Source of the DNA: Myroides sp. WP-1
Lineage (GTDB): Bacteria; Bacteroidota; Bacteroidia; Flavobacteriales; Flavobacteriaceae
Reading direction: 5' to 3'
Assembly (NCBI RefSeq): GCF_014145635.1
Contig: NZ_JACHTC010000026.1
Span: forward strand, 1-37,752
DNA: 37,752 nucleotides
The stretch's first letter is position 1. Each line of letters starts with the position of its first letter. Positions 6,558 to 15,720 of this stretch are shown here, piece by piece. The translations under genes were made by a program, and so were the position numbers. The notes beneath the pieces are model-generated. The model saw only the letters and a list, made by a program, of their open reading frames with translations, searched no databases and was not told the origin of the DNA.

Positions 6558-8558
6558 TTACTTTTTGATAAACTTTATCTGATATTTTTGGTTTCCTCCT
6601 GTGAGTTGAAAAAAGTACATTCCACTAGATAAGGAGGAGAAATTAAAACTTTGTCTGTTGGATCCTGCTAGAGGAACTTCATATATCCGCTTCCCATTGC
6701 TATCGTGTACCGTTGCTTTTAGTGCTGAAAAAGTAAGAGCTGTAGGAATTTCTACATTTAATACATCTTCTACAGGATTGGGCCAAGCGACTAACTGTTT
6801 TTCATTGTCTTCAACATCTTCAAACATCTTTTGCACACCTGAATACCGATCTGAATTTACGATAAGAGTAAAATCTTGTATGTTATTGATTAAGGATCCT
6901 TTATGGGAAATAACAACTTCATAAGTTCCGATTTCGGGTTGATCAATATCAATGCGTTCTACATTATCAACTGTATTGTCTCCTTGTACTGCGGGGTCAT
7001 TCCCAAAACTATCTACTAATCGCCAGGGCAAATATAGTTTTCCATCTTTGCGTACTCGAATATCCAAATCATTAACTAAATGTTTGATTCCCGTATACTC
7101 CTGAAAATTTTTCTCTTGATAGGTTCCTTCAACATCCGTCCACACAATAGTAAAAGACAATCGATTCACTTGTTCCGTGAGTGAAAATTGAAATTTTCTC
7201 TCTTCCTTATTTTTCAAATACTCTTCACCGATAAATGCTTTTTTCTCTTTAGCAGCCTCTAAAAGTTGAACTCCATTCCATGCATTGATTATTCCCCATC
7301 CTGTTCGCGCATTAGGTCCTACCTGAAAAGGCATTGCTTCTGCACTATTAATCATAATACCTTTGATTGTAGCGGCTTTATAAGGAAAATGATTCTGTGC
7401 AATTGCCCATTGTTGCCAAAGCAGGAGAATTCCGGATACAGAAGGTGTTGCCATTGAAGTTCCACTCAATATTGCATAGAGATTAGTTTTCTCTACTTCT
7501 CCTGTACTATAGCGATATTGATAGGCTGAAGAATAGACATCCTCACCTATGGCAACGATATCTGGTTTAATTCTAAAGTCATTCGTTGGACCATTACTGC
7601 TAAAATCCGTTTCTCTTAGGGATCCGTCTTTCCCTAAACCCACTGCACCTACAACAATTGCATTCTTTGCATTTGCGTGTCCTAACAACAAATCCATTCC
7701 GTGCTTTGTTGGATTGATGATTTCTGCATAAATTTTATCGTTACCTGCAGCCACAACAGGTTGTAAATAAGGATAGCGATAAGCTATTTTATCCATATTC
7801 ACGGCATCTGTTGTATATGTACCGAAGAAATCAGAAGGCAACAACGGTTGTTTTTTATCGTCTACTGCTGCAATACCATAGGAGTGATTCGATACCAAAA
7901 TTCCCTTTTGTCCCAAATCCGCCATTTTTGCCATATCATTGGTCCATTTATAACTAAAAGCCTCTGCCTCAGGAGCTATACCTAAAGCTTTAGAATTAAC
8001 TCCTTGGGCTAAAATAGTACCTGTGACATGTGTTGCGTGACTTCGTCTTCGTTCCATTGTACGAAATTCAACAGCTCCCTCGTCTATTTTTTCATCCCAG
8101 TTATCTAATAGTGTTAATTTAGTCTGAGCTCCCTTTGCAAATTCAACATGGCGATGAAAAGCCAAATCCCCATCAATAACACCAACAACCATTTCTTGCC
8201 CTGCTAATCCACTAATACTGGGATTCTCAGAGGTTAACATTTGATCCACTCCACTGATCATACGAGACATTTCGTTATGGGTTTTGAAATAAATCACAGC
8301 ATTGCGTTCGATTCGCTGTGCTTGAAAATAGTTGTTTTCATCAACAAATTCACTTTTAAACGCGAAATGCTGATTTTTATAGATCGACAATTCTCGTTGT
8401 CTAATTTTCTCTACTTCTTTTAATTCTTTTAGTAAACTACTTGATTCACTTGTGGTGTATTTCTTTTTCAATTGATTTCGAATTGCACTCGATTGGGCAA
8501 ATACGCTTGTTCCAACAAGTACAGTAACGAGAGTTAAAAAGAATTTTATTCTAAACAT
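6558..8558 (-). CDS. Secreted subtilisin-like S8 serine protease with T9SS sorting domain (paralog 2)
   Basis: This 666-residue protease has the same architecture as the one at 737-2755. There is a signal peptide ending about residue 21 (TSVFA|QSS), then a prodomain-like region. The S8 domain has Asp129 (GVIDG), His174 (HATHVTGT), Asn273 (VAAGND) and Ser368 (SGTSMATP). A beta-rich domain contains VNDLDIRVRKDG and DNVERIDID, and residues 589-666 form a T9SS type A sorting domain (WPNPVEDVLNV to KFIKK). The two paralogs align along their full length, with matching blocks such as GWGIINAWNGVQ / GWGLINAKAGVQ, but have clearly diverged, so the duplication is old or one copy was acquired. Expected location is outside the cell or on its surface. 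Substrate unknown. Confidence 0.93.
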   Translation of the reverse strand: MFRIKFFLTLVTVLVGTSVFAQSSAIRNQLKKKYTTSESSSLLKELKEVEKIRQRELSIYKNQHFAFKSEFVDENNYFQAQRIERNAVIYFKTHNEMSRMISGVDQMLTSENPSISGLAGQEMVVGVIDGDLAFHRHVEFAKGAQTKLTLLDNWDEKIDEGAVEFRTMERRRSHATHVTGTILAQGVNSKALGIAPEAEAFSYKWTNDMAKMADLGQKGILVSNHSYGIAAVDDKKQPLLPSDFFGTYTTDAVNMDKIAYRYPYLQPVVAAGNDKIYAEIINPTKHGMDLLLGHANAKNAIVVGAVGLGKDGSLRETDFSSNGPTNDFRIKPDIVAIGEDVYSSAYQYRYSTGEVEKTNLYAILSGTSMATPSVSGILLLWQQWAIAQNHFPYKAATIKGIMINSAEAMPFQVGPNARTGWGIINAWNGVQLLEAAKEKKAFIGEEYLKNKEERKFQFSLTEQVNRLSFTIVWTDVEGTYQEKNFQEYTGIKHLVNDLDIRVRKDGKLYLPWRLVDSFGNDPAVQGDNTVDNVERIDIDQPEIGTYEVVISHKGSLINNIQDFTLIVNSDRYSGVQKMFEDVEDNEKQLVAWPNPVEDVLNVEIPTALTFSALKATVHDSNGKRIYEVPLAGSNRQSFNFSSLSSGMYFFQLTGGNQKYQIKFIKK

Positions 8559-8659
8559 AAATAAAGGTTGTATTTAATAAAAACGCGCAATCAACAAAGA
8601 AATTGATACAAAAGCGTGGTTTAAATTTATAATAAAATAAGTCAATTCCAATATATTTC

Positions 8660-8667
8660 TATCTTTG
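8660..8667 (+). promoter_or_regulatory. -7 promoter element of the M3 peptidase gene
   Basis: TATCTTTG matches the -7 consensus TAnnTTTG exactly. A TTG that could be read as a start codon lies at the end of this element (8665-8667), so that upstream start would not be transcribed. The ATG at 8698 follows at a normal distance. No clear -33 TTTG is seen. Confidence 0.6.
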
Positions 8668-8697
8668 ACAAACTTAAATTTAAAACTATTTTACCTT

Positions 8698-10800
8698 ATG
8701 TATGTAAAAAAAGTAATTATCGGCGTTGCGATTGGCGCTTCTTTATTTTCGATGTCTTGTAAAAACAAGACAAACTGGGATGAGACAAATGCTTTTTACT
8801 TAGAAAGTGATTTGCCATACCATACTGCAGACTTTTCAAAAATAAAAAACAAGGATTTCAAACCAGCTTTGTTAGAGGGGATGCGTCAACAAAATGAAGC
8901 CATTAAAAAAATTGTTTCTACTGCCGAAGAACCTACTTTTACCAATACAATGGAAGCGTTAGAGCTATCAGGTCTTTTGCTGAATAGAGTAAGTAACGTT
9001 TTTCATCTTTTAACAAGTGCGCATACTAATACTGAACTAATTGCTATTAACAATGAATTAGCCCCAGTATTTGCGGCTCATGAAGATGGTATTTATCTAA
9101 ACGATGCTTTATTTGAACGAGTTAAAAAATTGTACCAATCCAAAGACAACCTTGCTTTAGATCCGGAACAAGTACGATTAATAGAAGTATATTATGAGCG
9201 CTTTGAACAAGCAGGTGCAAATTTATCTGCCGATGCCAAAGAGCAACTGAAAAAACTAAATCAAGATATCGCTGGTCTAACCGCTTCGTTTAGCGACAAG
9301 CTTTTAGCTGCTACAAAAGAAGGAGGAGTGAATTTGAGTTTAGAAGAATTGGCTGGTTTATCTCAGTCAGCTCTTTCATCTCTAGATAAAAATGGCGAAA
9401 CATATCGCATTACATTAAGTAATACTACGCAACAACCCATTTCAAGTCAATTGGATAACGCTGCAACTCGTGAACAATTATTTCAAGCATCATGGCAAAG
9501 AGCGGAGAAAAAAGACAAAAACGATACCCAAGAACTTGTAATTGAAATAGCTAAAAAAAGAGCAGCAAAAGCAAAATTGCTAGGTTTCAATACGTATGCT
9601 GAATGGAGTTTACAAGGTACAATGGCTCAAACACCTGATCGTGTTTTTAAGATGTTAGAAACTTTAAATACACACGCTGTTGAAGCTGCAAAAATTGAAC
9701 TGCAAGAATTACAACATCTTGCCAACCAAAGAGGAGAATCAACTACCGTAAAAGCTGCTGATTGGTCCTATTATGCTGAAAAAGTAAAAGAAAGTAAATA
9801 TACATTGAATCAAGAGGAAATCAAGCCTTACTTTGAATTACAGAAAGTTCTTAAAGATGGTGTATTTTTCATGGCGAAGTATTTATATGGTCTTTCTTAT
9901 GTTGAACGCAAGGACCTACCTGTTTGGCATGAAGATGTTAATGTATATGAATTTTTCAATCAAGATGGAAGTTCACTTGGTTTATTTTATACGGATTATT
10001 ATCAACGCGATTCAAAACAAGGTGGTGCATGGATGAGTAATATTGTTGATCAATCTTTCTTAACCAAACGCCAACCTGTTGTTTATAACGTTGCCAATTT
10101 TGCTAAACCTGTAGACGGAAAACCTACCTTGTTAACACTAGACGAAGTAACTACATTATTTCACGAGTTTGGTCATGCATTACATGGTTTATTTGCAGAA
10201 CAAAACTATCCAACACTATCTGGAACAAATGTAGCAAGAGACTTTGTTGAATTCCCATCTCAATTTCATGAACATTTTGCCTTTCATCCAACTGTATTTA
10301 ACAACTATACCAGACATTACCAAACAGGTTATGTGATGCCAAAAGACCTCCAAGAAAAAATTGATGCATCCGTTGGTTTTAACAAAGGATTTGACTTAAC
10401 TGAATTACTTGGAGCAACAATTTTAGATTTAGCCTGGCATTCTATTGACGAAAATACCTCTATTTCTTCCATCGAAGAGTTTGAAATTCAAGCCCTAAAA
10501 AAATACAACATTTATTTAGAGCAAGTTCCTCCAAGATATAGATCTACCTATTTTAGTCACATTTTTGGTGGTGGATATGCAGCAGGGTATTACTCCTATA
10601 AATGGTCAGAAATGCTTGATTATGACACTTATGCTTGGTTAGAAGAAAACGGTGGATTAACATCTGAAAATGGAAGTACGTTGAGAAAGATGTTATTTTC
10701 AAGAGGAAATACACTTCCGTTAGACAAATTGTATCGCGATTTTAGAAAAAAAGATCCTACTATTGATGCATATTTAAAATATCAAGGATTTACAAAGTAG
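8698..10800 (+). CDS. dcp: M3-family zinc metallopeptidase lipoprotein (peptidyl-dipeptidase Dcp-like)
   Basis: Using the ATG at 8698 the protein has 700 residues. It begins with a lipoprotein signal peptide (MYVKKVIIGVAIGASLFSMSC, lipid-modified Cys21), so it should sit in the periplasm on a membrane. The zinc site HEFGH is at 489-493 and the third ligand is probably Glu518 in RDFVEFPSQ, as in thermolysin-like M3 enzymes. Members of the Dcp/oligopeptidase A group remove C-terminal dipeptides or cut short peptides. Length matches the family (about 680-700). I chose the internal ATG because the longer frame starts with TTG inside the promoter and would spoil the signal peptide. Dcp rather than oligopeptidase A is likely from the lipoprotein signal, but not certain. 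Confidence 0.9.
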   Translation: MYVKKVIIGVAIGASLFSMSCKNKTNWDETNAFYLESDLPYHTADFSKIKNKDFKPALLEGMRQQNEAIKKIVSTAEEPTFTNTMEALELSGLLLNRVSNVFHLLTSAHTNTELIAINNELAPVFAAHEDGIYLNDALFERVKKLYQSKDNLALDPEQVRLIEVYYERFEQAGANLSADAKEQLKKLNQDIAGLTASFSDKLLAATKEGGVNLSLEELAGLSQSALSSLDKNGETYRITLSNTTQQPISSQLDNAATREQLFQASWQRAEKKDKNDTQELVIEIAKKRAAKAKLLGFNTYAEWSLQGTMAQTPDRVFKMLETLNTHAVEAAKIELQELQHLANQRGESTTVKAADWSYYAEKVKESKYTLNQEEIKPYFELQKVLKDGVFFMAKYLYGLSYVERKDLPVWHEDVNVYEFFNQDGSSLGLFYTDYYQRDSKQGGAWMSNIVDQSFLTKRQPVVYNVANFAKPVDGKPTLLTLDEVTTLFHEFGHALHGLFAEQNYPTLSGTNVARDFVEFPSQFHEHFAFHPTVFNNYTRHYQTGYVMPKDLQEKIDASVGFNKGFDLTELLGATILDLAWHSIDENTSISSIEEFEIQALKKYNIYLEQVPPRYRSTYFSHIFGGGYAAGYYSYKWSEMLDYDTYAWLEENGGLTSENGSTLRKMLFSRGNTLPLDKLYRDFRKKDPTIDAYLKYQGFTK

Positions 10801-10812
10801 TTTAATAAAAGT

Positions 10813-10855
10813 AAACCAAAAAGGGTTGTCAAAAAATGACAACCCTTTTTGGTTT
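10813..10855 (+). terminator. Terminator of the M3 peptidase gene
   Basis: An 18-bp perfect inverted repeat (10813-10830 and 10838-10855, core AAAAAGGGTTGTC) with a 7-nt A-rich loop lies 12 nt past the stop codon. The T-run is inside the stem. Confidence 0.78.
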
Positions 10856-10896
10856 ATAAATCTTTGTGCAGGACTTAAGAACTGAAAGGAAAATAG

Positions 10897-10904
10897 TACC
10901 TTTG
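10897..10904 (+). promoter_or_regulatory. -7 promoter element of rlmH
   Basis: TACCTTTG fits TAnnTTTG exactly and lies 17 nt before the rlmH ATG, implying a very short 5' leader. No TTTG is present at the expected -33 distance. Confidence 0.55.
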
Positions 10905-10921
10905 CCTCAAATTCAAAACAG

Positions 10922-11395
10922 ATGAATATAAAACTCCTTGCTATCGGAAAAACCGACAATAAAGAATTGCAAACGTTGATGAATGACTACATCAAACGCT
11001 TGTCTTTTTATGTGAAATTTGATCTCGAGGTTATCGCTGATATCAAGAATGCTAAAAATTTATCTGAAGCACAACAAAAGCAAAAAGAAGGGGAATTAAT
11101 TTTAAGCAAAATTGCCCCAACGGATTTTCTGGTACTACTTGATGAAAAAGGAAAAGACTTTACGAGTGTAGGTTTTGCTGATGAACTACAAAAAAGAATG
11201 AATGCAGGAATCAAGACCTTGGTATTTGTCATTGGTGGTCCTTATGGTTTTTCAGATGACGTATACCAAAATGCAAAAGGGAAAATATCACTTTCAAAAA
11301 TGACATTTTCCCATCAAATGATTCGTTTATTTATCATTGAACAGCTCTATCGCGGATTTACAATCTTGCGCAATGAACCTTATCACCACCAATAA
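10922..11395 (+). CDS. rlmH: 23S rRNA (pseudouridine1915-N3)-methyltransferase RlmH
   Basis: This 157-residue protein is the normal length for RlmH, a SPOUT-class methyltransferase that methylates pseudouridine 1915 in helix 69 of 23S rRNA on assembled ribosomes. Conserved features are the N-terminal MNIKLLAIGK, FLVLLDEKGKDFTS (about 66-80), the SAM-binding glycine loop VFVIGGPYGFS (about 100-110) and the C-terminal block FSHQMIRLFIIEQLYRGFTI with RNEPYHH. The gene stands alone after the M3 peptidase terminator and ends 3 bp from the convergent lipoprotein gene. Confidence 0.96.
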   Translation: MNIKLLAIGKTDNKELQTLMNDYIKRLSFYVKFDLEVIADIKNAKNLSEAQQKQKEGELILSKIAPTDFLVLLDEKGKDFTSVGFADELQKRMNAGIKTLVFVIGGPYGFSDDVYQNAKGKISLSKMTFSHQMIRLFIIEQLYRGFTILRNEPYHHQ

Positions 11396-11398
11396 AGG

Positions 11399-12007
11399 TT
11401 AATAAATTTTATCCTGATTCAAGAATTGTGGACGCAATTTTGTTTCTTCAATCAAAATGCGCATTTGTAGGTACTGTTCAAAGTTTAACTCCTTACTGAA
11501 ACCTAATTGCAAACTATCTCGATTTTGGATTACCTCCAATAATTGATTTCTGTCAATTGCTTTTCCTTCAAAAAACACATCATTTGAAGCATTGACATAG
11601 AGCAACTTATCTGTTGACGTTGGACGCTCAAAACTATAATCAATTGCTTTGAAAGGAAAGAACGACAAGTGTTTATTTAAAGTATCTGCATAGCTATAAA
11701 AAACGCCCTTTTCATCTTGGTGCATGTTGTTCTTATCGTATTTTTTATTCTTTATTTCAGACACTATTTCTAAGACCTCCTTTGCATTGAGCTCTCTTTG
11801 AACGTGAAAGATGAAGTTTGTTCCTCCAATTCTATTGTTGTCGTTTAAATGTGGGTGGATACCATCTTCAGCGAATTCGATATAAATCGGTGAATGATCA
11901 TCAACTCCTTCTTCTACAATATAGGCCGCACGGGCTAATTTCATTTCTTTTTTATCACAGCTTAAAAAAAGAAATAGAAAAGGTAATACAAACAGTAATT
12001 TTCTCAT
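11399..12007 (-). CDS. Uncharacterised lipoprotein coupled to folP
   Basis: This 202-residue protein begins with a lipoprotein signal peptide (MRKLLFVLPFLFLFLSC, Cys17). The mature part is charged and has no motif I recognise; segments such as FIFHVQRELNAKEVLEIVSEIKN and LNFEQYLQMRILIEETKLRPQF look helical with some strands. Its start codon overlaps the folP stop codon (ATGA, 12007-12004), so the two are translationally coupled. Convergent with rlmH, 3 bp apart. No function is proposed. Confidence 0.85.
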   Translation of the reverse strand: MRKLLFVLPFLFLFLSCDKKEMKLARAAYIVEEGVDDHSPIYIEFAEDGIHPHLNDNNRIGGTNFIFHVQRELNAKEVLEIVSEIKNKKYDKNNMHQDEKGVFYSYADTLNKHLSFFPFKAIDYSFERPTSTDKLLYVNASNDVFFEGKAIDRNQLLEVIQNRDSLQLGFSKELNFEQYLQMRILIEETKLRPQFLNQDKIY

Positions 12008-12828
12008 ATCATCAATTGGTTTAAAATTTTTCTAACTTCATTTGCTTCTTTCACATCGTGAACACGCAATATTTGAGCACCTTTTTGTAGGGCGATTGTA
12101 TGGAGTACGCTTGTACCATTCAAGGCTTCTTGCGCTGTACAGTTGAATAGTTTGTACACCATTGATTTTCGAGAGATCCCCACTAAAAGTGGCAAATCAA
12201 AATAGTGAAAGTGTTCTAATTTTGCCATTAACTCATAGTTTTGCTCGAGTGTTTTTGCAAAACCAAAACCTGGATCTAGCACTATATCGTTGATTTTTGC
12301 TGCTCTTGCTTTCGCTAATCGCTCCGAGAAGTAATAGCGCATCTCTAGAATTAAATCCTCGTAATTTGTCATTTTCTGCATCGTTTGAGGATTTCCTCTC
12401 ATGTGCATCATGATGTAAGGCACTTGCAATTGGCCTACCACATCCATCATTTGCTCATCTAATAGTCCCGCAGCAATATCATTAACAATCGCCCCTCCTG
12501 CTTCGATTGCTTCTTTCGCTACTTTTGATCGAAAAGTATCAATGGAAATCTTTACATCGGGAAACGCTTTAACTAATAGCGATACAACTCCAACTAAGCG
12601 CTTTATTTCATCCTCTTCCTCCACAAATTCAGCACTAGGTTTCGAAGAATAAGCCCCTACATCTATAAAGTCCGCTCCATCTTCTAGCATTTTTTCTGTC
12701 TGATTGAGGAAGTCAATGTCTGTCTTATATTTACCTCCATCGTAGAAGGAATTGGGTGTTACATTTAAAATCCCCATAATACGGGGGCGAGATAAATCCA
12801 TCAATTCTCCTTTACAATTTATTGTCAT
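12004..12828 (-). CDS. folP: Dihydropteroate synthase
   Basis: FolP joins 6-hydroxymethyl-7,8-dihydropterin diphosphate to p-aminobenzoate in folate synthesis, and is the target of sulfonamides. The 274-residue TIM-barrel protein shows the family's ordered motifs: MGILNVTPNSFYDGG near the N-terminus (pterin/phosphate loop), DVGAYSSKP, ISIDTF, VNDIA, MMHMRGNPQTMQ, the pterin-site DPGFGFAK, LVGISRKSM (Ser-Arg-Lys) and a C-terminal RVHDV. I place the start at the ATG at 12828, three codons into the longest frame, because homologs start with MTINCKG. Followed directly by a coupled lipoprotein gene. Divergent from the DUF1599 gene. Confidence 0.94.
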   Translation of the reverse strand: MTINCKGELMDLSRPRIMGILNVTPNSFYDGGKYKTDIDFLNQTEKMLEDGADFIDVGAYSSKPSAEFVEEEDEIKRLVGVVSLLVKAFPDVKISIDTFRSKVAKEAIEAGGAIVNDIAAGLLDEQMMDVVGQLQVPYIMMHMRGNPQTMQKMTNYEDLILEMRYYFSERLAKARAAKINDIVLDPGFGFAKTLEQNYELMAKLEHFHYFDLPLLVGISRKSMVYKLFNCTAQEALNGTSVLHTIALQKGAQILRVHDVKEANEVRKILNQLMI

Positions 12829-12954
12829 ACAGCACAATTCAATATTTTATCCTATTTTTACTTTTATTAAATTCTTCAAAAGATGTAACATTTTTTTCAA
12901 TGCCATCGTATTATTACTATTTTTGAAGAATAATCCATTACAAATATAGTTTAA

Positions 12955-13500
12955 ATGAGTACTACTTCTATACAATACGATCAGGTAATTGCGATTTGCA
13001 AATCGTTATTTCAGAAAAAAATGCACGATTATGGATGCGCATGGCGTATTATGCGTCTAAGTTCTTTAACTGATCAGATTTACATCAAGGCACAACGTTT
13101 GAGAAGTATTCAAGAAAACAGTGTACGCAAAGTAGATGAAGGAGAAGTACCTGAATTTATAGGCATCATTAATTATTGTGTTATGGCCTTAATTAATGCT
13201 GAAATTGGGGTTGGGAAGTATCCTGATCTATCTCCAGAGGAAGTAGAAGCTCATTATGACAAACAGGTTTTAGCAACTAAAACCTTAATGGAAAACAAAA
13301 ATCACGATTACGGTGAAGCTTGGCGCGATTTACGTGTAAGTTCTTTAACGGACTTAATTTTACAGAAACTACTTCGCGTGAAACAAATTGAAGACAACAA
13401 GGGTAAAACCTTAGCTTCTGAAGGAATTGAAGCGAACTATCAAGACATGCTAAATTATGCTGTCTTTGCATTGATTCACCTAGAATTAATAAACGAATAA
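12955..13500 (+). CDS. DUF1599 protein with two tandem repeats
   Basis: This 181-residue soluble protein is built from two copies of one unit. The first has KMHDYGCAWRIMRLSSLTDQ (about 22-41) and the second NHDYGEAWRDLRVSSLTDL (about 119-137), each followed by a helix of the type KxxRxxxI and later by YCVMALINAE or YAVFALIHLE. It matches DUF1599, which Pfam relates to nucleotide-modification-associated domains; the biochemical role is not established. It is the first gene of the plus-strand unit ending with tpiA, 20 bp before the DoxX-like gene. Confidence 0.85.
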   Translation: MSTTSIQYDQVIAICKSLFQKKMHDYGCAWRIMRLSSLTDQIYIKAQRLRSIQENSVRKVDEGEVPEFIGIINYCVMALINAEIGVGKYPDLSPEEVEAHYDKQVLATKTLMENKNHDYGEAWRDLRVSSLTDLILQKLLRVKQIEDNKGKTLASEGIEANYQDMLNYAVFALIHLELINE

Positions 13501-13520
13501 ATAACCATCAACCACTAATT

Positions 13521-14621
13521 ATGAAAATCATCACGCAATTGTCGCGCATATTTGTAGGCGTCTTATTTATTTTATCCGGTTTAGTAAAACTCAATGATCC
13601 CACAGGCTTTTCTTTTAAGCTAGAGGAATATTTTTCAGAAGCCGTTTTAAACTTGCCTTTTTTAATGCCTTATGCCTTATCCTTAGCTGTAGTTTTGGTT
13701 ATTGCAGAGGTACTATTAGGAGTAGCTTTATTACTCGGATTTATGCGTAAATTGACGTTGACGTTGTTATTTTTAATGATTGTTTTCTTCACTTTCTTAA
13801 CCTTCTATTCGGCTTACTTCAATAAAGTAACAGATTGTGGTTGTTTTGGTGACGCTGTTCCTCTGACACCTTGGGGATCTTTCACAAAGGATATCGTATT
13901 GTTAATTCTTATACTAATTCTCATCCGATTTAGATCGTTTATTAAACCTATATTCAAGGCAAAAACCAACAATCTAATCCTCATGATTACCCTTATTTTG
14001 TGTTCTTTTATGGGGTATTGGGTACTGAATCACTTGCCATTAAAAGACTTTAGAGCCTACAAAGTAGGTACAGATATTCAAAAGGGCATGGAAATTCCAG
14101 AAGGGGCTCCAAAAGCAGAATATCAAATGACGTTTTATTATAATGTCAATGGAAAAGAAGAAAAGTTTACGGATAAAGAATTGGGTAATATCCCGGAGGG
14201 AGCAGAATTTATACGCCGCGAGGATATTCAATTGAGTGAAGGTTTTCAACCTGAGATCCACGATTTAACGATGGATTTAGATGGAGAAGAACACCTAGAG
14301 CAAATGCTACAAGAGCCAAAACTAATCTGGATTATCTCTTACGATTTAGAGCGTGCAGATGCTGAAGGTTTACAAGCAATGAAAGATTTTGCCAACAAGG
14401 CCATTGTAAAAGGATATGTAGTTGCAGGATTAACTGCTTCTGGTAATGCAGTAATTGAAGGAGTAGTAAAAAAATACGAACTGCCTTTTATTTATTATAC
14501 TTCTGATGCAACAACATTAAAGACTATCGAAAGAGCAAATCCAAGTATTGTTGTTGTAGAAAAAGGAGTTATTGTTGAAAAGAAACACTGGAAAGATCGC
14601 AATCAAGTTACTTTAAAATAG
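13521..14621 (+). CDS. BT_3928-family DoxX/MauE-like membrane protein
   Basis: This 366-residue protein has about five membrane segments (roughly 7-24, 48-73, 78-100, 121-137, 150-170). The N-terminal signature FILSGLVKLNDPTGFSFK is characteristic of DoxX-like proteins, and the loop motif TDCGCFGD (104-111) carries a Cys-Gly-Cys pair of the type found in MauE/DoxX-like proteins, suggesting a redox role. The C-terminal half (about 180-366) is predicted outside the membrane and contains LIWIISYDLERAD, VVAGLTASGNAV and TLKTIERANPSIVVVEKGVI, a thioredoxin-fold pattern without a CxxC. Its operon also encodes a TlpA lipoprotein thioredoxin, so an electron-transfer partnership is likely, but not shown. 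Confidence 0.87.
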   Translation: MKIITQLSRIFVGVLFILSGLVKLNDPTGFSFKLEEYFSEAVLNLPFLMPYALSLAVVLVIAEVLLGVALLLGFMRKLTLTLLFLMIVFFTFLTFYSAYFNKVTDCGCFGDAVPLTPWGSFTKDIVLLILILILIRFRSFIKPIFKAKTNNLILMITLILCSFMGYWVLNHLPLKDFRAYKVGTDIQKGMEIPEGAPKAEYQMTFYYNVNGKEEKFTDKELGNIPEGAEFIRREDIQLSEGFQPEIHDLTMDLDGEEHLEQMLQEPKLIWIISYDLERADAEGLQAMKDFANKAIVKGYVVAGLTASGNAVIEGVVKKYELPFIYYTSDATTLKTIERANPSIVVVEKGVIVEKKHWKDRNQVTLK

Positions 14622-14628
14622 ATACAAT

Positions 14629-15708
14629 TTGCTAGCTTACTTTATCAAAAAAATAGGCTATGCTGTACTAACGCTTTGGGGTGTTGTGAGTGTAGTTTTC
14701 TTTTTGTTTACCATTCTACCTGGTGATCCAGCTCGTATGATGTTGGATCAAAACGAGAATGCAGAACAGCTCTTGGCGATTAAAAAGAAATATGGATTTG
14801 ATCAACCAGTTTCCAAACAATACCTGTTGTATCTAAATGATTTATCTCCCCTTTCTTTGCACAGTAGTAATCCAGACGACTACAGTTTTCGTCATTTGAA
14901 TAAATACAAGGGAGTCGTCTTGTTTAACGCAGGACAAACGGAGGTCATGCTTAAAGTTCCTTACTTGCGAGAGAGCTTTCAGAAAAACGGCAAAACGGTG
15001 AGTAGTATTTTGGCAGAGACCTTACCTAATACGGTATTACTCGCTACAGTAGCCATCGGTATAGCGCTTTTTATAGGGGTATTTTTAGGTGTAATTTCTG
15101 CTTTGTATGTCAATAGTTGGTTGGATCGATTCATTTCTATTGTCAGTACATTTGGAATGAGTATTCCTTCCTTTTTCAGTGCAATTTTATTTGCTTGGAT
15201 TTTTGGGTATCTCTTACATTCGTACACACACTTACCCATGACAGGAAGTCTCTACGAGGTAGATGATTACGGGACAGGGCGCTACATTGCATTAAAAAAT
15301 ATCATTCTCCCTGCTATTGTACTGGGCATTCGCCCTTTATCTGTAGTTATTCAATTGATGAGAAATTCTCTTTTAGAAGTGTTGAGCTTGGATTATATCC
15401 GAACAGCTAAAGCAAAGGGAATGTCTACGTACCAAATGATCTACAAACACGCAATAAAGAATGCGCTTAACCCTGTAGTAACAGCACTTTCAGGTTGGTT
15501 TGCCTCTATGTTAGCTGGTGCAGTTTTTGTAGAGTATATTTTTGGTTGGAACGGATTAGGCAAAGAAATTGTAGAAGCACTCAATACCTTAGACCTACCT
15601 ATTATCATGGGGGCTGTACTTACTATAGCAACAGCTTTCGTAATCCTAACAATTTTAGTAGATTTGATCTACGCTTATTTAGACCCTAGAGTAAAGCTAA
15701 ACGAATAA
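14629..15708 (+). CDS. ABC transporter permease of the DppB/OppB type
   Basis: This 359-residue inner-membrane permease starts with TTG at 14629, 7 nt after the previous stop; no ATG further in would keep the first membrane helix (YAVLTLWGVVSVVFFLFTILPGD). Typical features are LPGDPARMML after helix 1, six hydrophobic segments and the cytoplasmic EAA loop (RTAKAKGMSTYQMIYKHAIK, about 254-273) that contacts the ATPase. Family members import di- or oligopeptides. An insertion of about 80 residues between helix 1 and helix 2 is longer than in enterobacterial DppB. No partner permease, ATPase or binding protein is encoded in this window, so those must be elsewhere or shared. Confidence 0.9.
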   Translation: MLAYFIKKIGYAVLTLWGVVSVVFFLFTILPGDPARMMLDQNENAEQLLAIKKKYGFDQPVSKQYLLYLNDLSPLSLHSSNPDDYSFRHLNKYKGVVLFNAGQTEVMLKVPYLRESFQKNGKTVSSILAETLPNTVLLATVAIGIALFIGVFLGVISALYVNSWLDRFISIVSTFGMSIPSFFSAILFAWIFGYLLHSYTHLPMTGSLYEVDDYGTGRYIALKNIILPAIVLGIRPLSVVIQLMRNSLLEVLSLDYIRTAKAKGMSTYQMIYKHAIKNALNPVVTALSGWFASMLAGAVFVEYIFGWNGLGKEIVEALNTLDLPIIMGAVLTIATAFVILTILVDLIYAYLDPRVKLNE

Positions 15709-15720
15709 AAATATCAACTT

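Noticed and set aside
8665..8697. Longer M3 peptidase with a TTG start
   Set aside because: The TTG lies within the -7 promoter element and the added residues would bury the lipoprotein signal peptide.
12941..12948. TATATTTG on the minus strand as a folP promoter
   Set aside because: It fits -7, but the only TTG upstream is 24 nt away, inside the DUF1599 coding region. Too weak to list as a feature.
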